Shown here: positions 6,022 to 9,045 of the stretch, one piece after another | How the letters are laid out: every line of letters begins with the position of its first letter | Position numbering within the stretch: position 1 is the stretch's first letter | Source of the DNA: Bacillota bacterium | GTDB taxonomy: Bacteria; Bacillota; Clostridia; Lachnospirales; Lachnospiraceae | Direction: 5' to 3' | Assembly: GCA_023428655.1 (NCBI GenBank) | Contig: JAEYXC010000007.1 | Coordinates: forward strand, 1 to 9,045 | Length of the DNA stretch: 9,045 nucleotides | The notes under the pieces: generated by a model | The model's database searches: none | Seen by the model: only the letters and a program-made list of their open reading frames with translations | What the model was told of the DNA's origin: nothing | Made by a program: the position numbers and the translations under genes

Positions 6022-7146
6022 CTATTGGTATAACTGGTTCCATTGGGATATTCGTTTTTTCCAAGAGCACATATCCCAAATTGCTTTCCTGTTTGACTTA
6101 ATCATATGTACATTTTCTGAATATTTTTCTACTTTCTTTACCAAATCTTCATAGCCGGAAAAACTAATATAGTAAACTCCTCTTTTCTTCAGAATATCAT
6201 AATCTAGTGACGCTGAATTAAAAACTAGAGTTCCTCCAAAAAAATACTCCAGCATACTTCCGGATAATGCATCATTTGTTTCGGCATTAATAAACATATC
6301 TACGCCATATCGTAGATATGCCATGCGCTCTCCGACTAAATACTCTTCGCATAATTGATATTTACACCCATACCTCTCAAACCTTTTTAGTCGCGTTCTC
6401 ACTTGCTTTTTGTAGCCCTCATTAAAAACGCTATAAGAAAAGTGTAAGAACAGGTACATTTTGCTTAATATTGAGGGAGGTAATTTTTCAAGAGCATCCA
6501 AAACAGCGATATGCTGCTGATCCGTCCTGCCACAATATCCTATAGCAATTACAATTTTATCCTTAGGAAATCCCATCTTCTCCTTACTGATTTGACTAAT
6601 TTGATTAATACCTACTGTTTGCGACAATTTTCTCATAATATCAATGCACCCAAGTCCAAAATCAAAACAATAGCTTTTTTCCCTATATCCATTCCCATAA
6701 AAGTCTACGAAATAATTCTGAAGACTATCTGTCACAAATGATATTTTATATATTTGTTTCAAATATGGTTTTATACTTATCATTTCTGACTTACTCTTTG
6801 GGAAGCCCCAGTAAGTTGCTATAATTTTTGACTTATCCCCGGATATCATCTGAGCTAATTTTAATGCATTAAGCGATACAGCCTGAATGTGAATATAGTC
6901 AAATCTATTATGTAACAGTTTTATCATCAAACGATCCAAATAATTCAGGTTTAATTTGTCTTGTTCATAATGAATCTCAATCAATCTGATATTATTCTTC
7001 TTATAAAATTCAACATATCGATTTCGTGTAAAGGTTATGATCGTAAATTGAATAGACCGATCAATTTTAAGCATGTTTTCGATATGCTCCTTTACATATA
7101 CCATATCTGATTCGCCAATAATCAGAACTTTTCTATACTTCTTCAT
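6022..7146 (-). CDS. GT-B fold glycosyltransferase, GT4-like (374 aa)
   Basis: The start KKYRKVLIIGESD is a first Rossmann strand, followed by FDYIHIQAVSLNALKLAQ (83-100) and IATYWGFPKS (109-118), a typical N-domain end. The C-domain opens at VIAIGYCGRTDQQHIAVLDAL (199-219), whose Gly-rich turn and H-I-x-x-L-x-A-L pattern recalls GT4/GT56-type transferases, and ends with ETNDALSGSMLEYFFGG (289-305), an acidic EX-type motif with E300 placed to bind the donor nucleotide. A GT-B retaining transferase acting at the cytoplasmic membrane is the best call; the donor is unknown. The ATG at 7146 is preferred: AAGGCGG lies five bases before it. A longer reading from TTG at 7182 would overlap the upstream gene by 17 bases and lacks a site. 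The gene is notably AT-rich relative to those on its left. Confidence 0.85.
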   Translation of the reverse strand: MKKYRKVLIIGESDMVYVKEHIENMLKIDRSIQFTIITFTRNRYVEFYKKNNIRLIEIHYEQDKLNLNYLDRLMIKLLHNRFDYIHIQAVSLNALKLAQMISGDKSKIIATYWGFPKSKSEMISIKPYLKQIYKISFVTDSLQNYFVDFYGNGYREKSYCFDFGLGCIDIMRKLSQTVGINQISQISKEKMGFPKDKIVIAIGYCGRTDQQHIAVLDALEKLPPSILSKMYLFLHFSYSVFNEGYKKQVRTRLKRFERYGCKYQLCEEYLVGERMAYLRYGVDMFINAETNDALSGSMLEYFFGGTLVFNSASLDYDILKKRGVYYISFSGYEDLVKKVEKYSENVHMIKSNRKAIWDMCSWKKRISQWNQLYQ

Positions 7147-7151
7147 GATAT

Positions 7152-7158
7152 CCGCCTT
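7152..7158 (-). promoter_or_regulatory. Ribosome binding site deciding the ATG at 7146
   Basis: The minus strand reads AAGGCGG, one base from AAGGAGG, five bases before the ATG at 7146. This places the glycosyltransferase start 19 bases after the preceding stop codon instead of at an overlapping TTG at 7182. Confidence 0.6.
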
Positions 7159-7165
7159 ATTAATT

Positions 7166-7657
7166 TTATAGATCGTAGACAATATCTTCTATCGATATTA
7201 TCGGACAGGAGATTTTATCAGAAAGTTCTTCCTGTAATTCTTCGAATGCAAATGCTGCTGTAATAACAAGAACATCAATCTCATCATCAATTAATTCCTC
7301 TGGATCTAGAACCTCAAAAGGTACGTCAATTAAATTCGAACTCTTATCTACAGCATACTTTATTTCAATATCTGAATTTTTTAATTCTTCATAGAGTCTA
7401 AATCCTATTTCGCCCATACCATAAATTGCAATTTTCTTATATCCTTTATCAATAAAATATTCGGAGAAGTCCTTAGAATCCTGTTTTTTGCTTACCCACT
7501 GAAGAAGTAAATTATAATATCTCTTAAACTTATCAATCTTTTTCTCCTTATCCATACTCATGGAGGATGACAATTTATTCATTACAAAGGCACCTGCCAT
7601 TGCACCAATTATTATCCCACCTGTTAATGCTATTAATGTTCCTACTATCTTCTTCAT
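7166..7657 (-). CDS. Small membrane-anchored Rossmann-like nucleotide-binding protein of unknown function (163 aa)
   Basis: Residues 5-27 form one hydrophobic, glycine-rich membrane segment (TLIALTGGIIIGAMAGAF) after a short MKK start, so it may be a signal anchor; with a lysine on both sides the orientation is not certain, but the following Lys-rich stretch (37-46) favours the C-terminus in the cytoplasm. A helical linker (35-70) leads to a compact Rossmann-like domain: KKIAIYGMGEIGFRLYEEL (74-92, GxGxxG at 80-85), YAVDKS (101-106) after the second strand, and DVLVITAAFAFEELQEEL (128-145). This pattern occurs in accessory domains of sugar-nucleotide and glycan enzymes, where it may bind a nucleotide cofactor or sugar nucleotide; no catalytic residues are visible. 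A GGAGG site lies seven bases before the ATG. It sits between two glycosyltransferases with 17 and 19 base gaps. I do not recognise a characterised function. Confidence 0.85.
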   Translation of the reverse strand: MKKIVGTLIALTGGIIIGAMAGAFVMNKLSSSMSMDKEKKIDKFKRYYNLLLQWVSKKQDSKDFSEYFIDKGYKKIAIYGMGEIGFRLYEELKNSDIEIKYAVDKSSNLIDVPFEVLDPEELIDDEIDVLVITAAFAFEELQEELSDKISCPIISIEDIVYDL

Positions 7658-7674
7658 AAGATTTCCTCCGTGAT

Positions 7675-9045
7675 CTAATCATTATTTCTTATATTTTGTT
7701 TTAGATACTTAATATACTCTTCAATTCTACATCTTTCATTGATAATCTGAGCGGAACGTAAGCCCATTCTCTCTATTTTATCACGATCCTCGTCCAGATT
7801 CTCAATATAATCCACCATTTTATCAATATCACCAAATTCTACATAATATCCATTCCAATCATTAATAATAAAATGTTTTGTACTGGATACGTTTGTATAA
7901 ATCGGAACCGCCCCTGCTGCCATAGATTCTAACATGCTAATTGAGCATCCCTCTGTATCTGATAAATTTATCGAAATATCATGCTTCAGCCAAAATGACT
8001 GCATTTCTTCATAACCTAATCTACCATGCATATTTACCTTATCGTTAAGATAATTATTCTCAACAAATTCACATAATTGCTTAAATAAAGTACCGTCACC
8101 AGCAACATCTAGGCTATAATTAACTTTACGCTTTTCCAGTTGCATTATTAACGGAATTAATAGCTCAGAATGCTTGTGTAGCTTTTCCAGCCTAGCTGCA
8201 TAGGAAATTTTTATTGGGCATCCTTTATCTAACGAATATTCTCTACCTTTCAAACAAGGAATAGTTACCGGACTCTCTTTAAATAGTACTTTTTGTTTAA
8301 CGGTATTTGAATTTTCCTGCAGATATTTCATGGAATCAGGACTTACACACAGATAATAATCAACACTATCATAGAGTTCAATATTCTCATCCAATATGTT
8401 TTTTAGTCCTCCATGTATAACCGATATGAGATTTATCTGCTTGCCAACGACTTCTTTTAGCAACATACATGCGATAAATAAATCATTTATATGTGCACAA
8501 TATACCGTGCAGGGAAGATGCTCCAAAAGAAACTCAATTATTACTTTTATTGAAAGCAAGTTAAAATCATTACCGTCTTCAACATCAATAAAAAATGTGT
8601 TTTCTTCCAAATCCATAGGTGGATTTTCTTTGGTTCGGTTTCCTAATAAAACGACCTTATTTTCACTCTTATATTCTCTTGCTACATCATAAGACCACTT
8701 TTCTACTCCTCCCAGACCAAAACCATTCAGTAGATCAAAAATTACGACTGATTTATTATTGGGTTTGGTTGAATTACTATAATTCATATTATTAATAAGA
8801 CATTCCATAAACCAACTCTTATTCTCAAGTAAAATATCTTGCTTACTATAAATATGATCTTTTGGTATTCCATACTCTGTCAATTGTGCGTAAATTTCTA
8901 ACCAATAGGAACTACCTATGCAATAATAATATTGTTTGATGTCATTCCTAACGAGGAATTGATCGGGTTTCATAACATCTAATCCTAAATACGTGCTTTG
9001 CTTCGGAAAATTATCTAAAAATAAGCAGACCTCATATCCCTCAAA
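7675..9045 (-). CDS. GT4-family glycosyltransferase with N-terminal Rossmann-like domain, 5' part cut by right window edge
   Basis: The frame is open to the window edge: 456 residues are visible and the first 24 codons (starting FEGYEVCLFLDNF) precede the first ATG at 8973. Residues 1-72 read as the end of a Rossmann-like domain (strand VCLFLDN, then YYYCIGSSYWLEIYAQL, then GIPKDHIYS), so the true start lies outside and the internal ATG is not the start. From residue about 97 a GT-B GT4 enzyme follows: DLLNGFGLGGVEKWS (104-118) is the donor/acceptor-side glycine loop, VIHGG (209-213), ISYAARLEKLHKH (280-292), VAGDGTL (314-320), HGRLGYEEM (340-348) and the donor-binding EX7E motif EGCSISMLESMAAGAVP (365-381). 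It should transfer a sugar with retention from a nucleotide-sugar in the cytoplasm. Its stop is 17 bases before the next gene. It is AT-rich like its right-hand neighbours. Confidence 0.9.
   Translation of the reverse strand, partial: FEGYEVCLFLDNFPKQSTYLGLDVMKPDQFLVRNDIKQYYYCIGSSYWLEIYAQLTEYGIPKDHIYSKQDILLENKSWFMECLINNMNYSNSTKPNNKSVVIFDLLNGFGLGGVEKWSYDVAREYKSENKVVLLGNRTKENPPMDLEENTFFIDVEDGNDFNLLSIKVIIEFLLEHLPCTVYCAHINDLFIACMLLKEVVGKQINLISVIHGGLKNILDENIELYDSVDYYLCVSPDSMKYLQENSNTVKQKVLFKESPVTIPCLKGREYSLDKGCPIKISYAARLEKLHKHSELLIPLIMQLEKRKVNYSLDVAGDGTLFKQLCEFVENNYLNDKVNMHGRLGYEEMQSFWLKHDISINLSDTEGCSISMLESMAAGAVPIYTNVSSTKHFIINDWNGYYVEFGDIDKMVDYIENLDEDRDKIERMGLRSAQIINERCRIEEYIKYLKQNIRNND

Noticed and set aside
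6511..6741. Plus-strand 76-codon frame opposite the GT-B glycosyltransferase
   Set aside because: Antisense shadow in AT-rich DNA with no family signature.
7147..7182. Extended start (TTG at 7182) for the GT-B glycosyltransferase
   Set aside because: It would overlap the upstream gene, has no ribosome site, and adds residues before the first Rossmann strand; the ATG at 7146 has AAGGCGG at good spacing.
8396..8692. Plus-strand 98-codon frame opposite the GT4 gene
   Set aside because: The minus strand is a clear GT4 enzyme; this translation is Ser/Phe-rich reverse-frame sequence.
1..9045. CRISPR array, tRNA, rRNA, insertion sequence or phage attachment site
   Set aside because: Nearly all of the window is accounted for by collinear coding sequence with short gaps. 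I saw no regularly spaced repeats, transposase frame, cloverleaf or terminal inverted repeats by eye.

Overview
The window is a stretch of a low-GC bacterial surface-glycan locus, most likely from a clostridial Firmicute (Lachnospiraceae-like). This placement rests on AT-rich coding, purine-rich Shine-Dalgarno sites of the AAGGAG/GGAGG type, and the style of the glycosyltransferases. There is no rRNA, tRNA or housekeeping marker to confirm it. Every gene I support lies on the minus strand, so the operon reads from right to left. Gaps between genes are only 14 to 83 bases and I see no rho-independent terminator, which fits one long transcript entering from the right edge and leaving through the left edge.

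In order of transcription: (1) a large GT4-type glycosyltransferase, cut by the right edge and carrying the tail of an N-terminal Rossmann-like domain; (2) a small membrane-anchored Rossmann protein; (3) a second GT-B-type glycosyltransferase; (4) a GT2 (GT-A) glycosyltransferase; (5) an HpcH/HpaI/CitE-superfamily aldolase or lyase; (6) a fold-III PLP decarboxylase of the LysA/DapDC superfamily; (7) a two-domain protein with an N-terminal Rossmann-like part and a C-terminal SAM methyltransferase; (8) an IlvE-like fold-IV PLP aminotransferase; (9) a second SAM methyltransferase; (10) the first 33 codons of a GT11 fucosyltransferase, which starts at TTG and runs off the left edge.

Together this reads as a glycan assembly operon: at least four glycosyltransferases, one predicted to use GDP-fucose, surrounding a block of small-molecule enzymes. 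The unusual part is roughly 900-5100, where a C-C lyase/aldolase, an aminotransferase, an amino-acid decarboxylase and two methyltransferases sit between glycosyltransferases. A consistent but unproven reading is that these enzymes make a non-sugar substituent (a hydroxylated amino acid or amine, perhaps methylated) that decorates the polysaccharide, lipid-linked oligosaccharide or glycoprotein. Base composition also changes near 6.0 kb: the genes to the right are clearly more AT-rich than those to the left, suggesting a mosaic locus.
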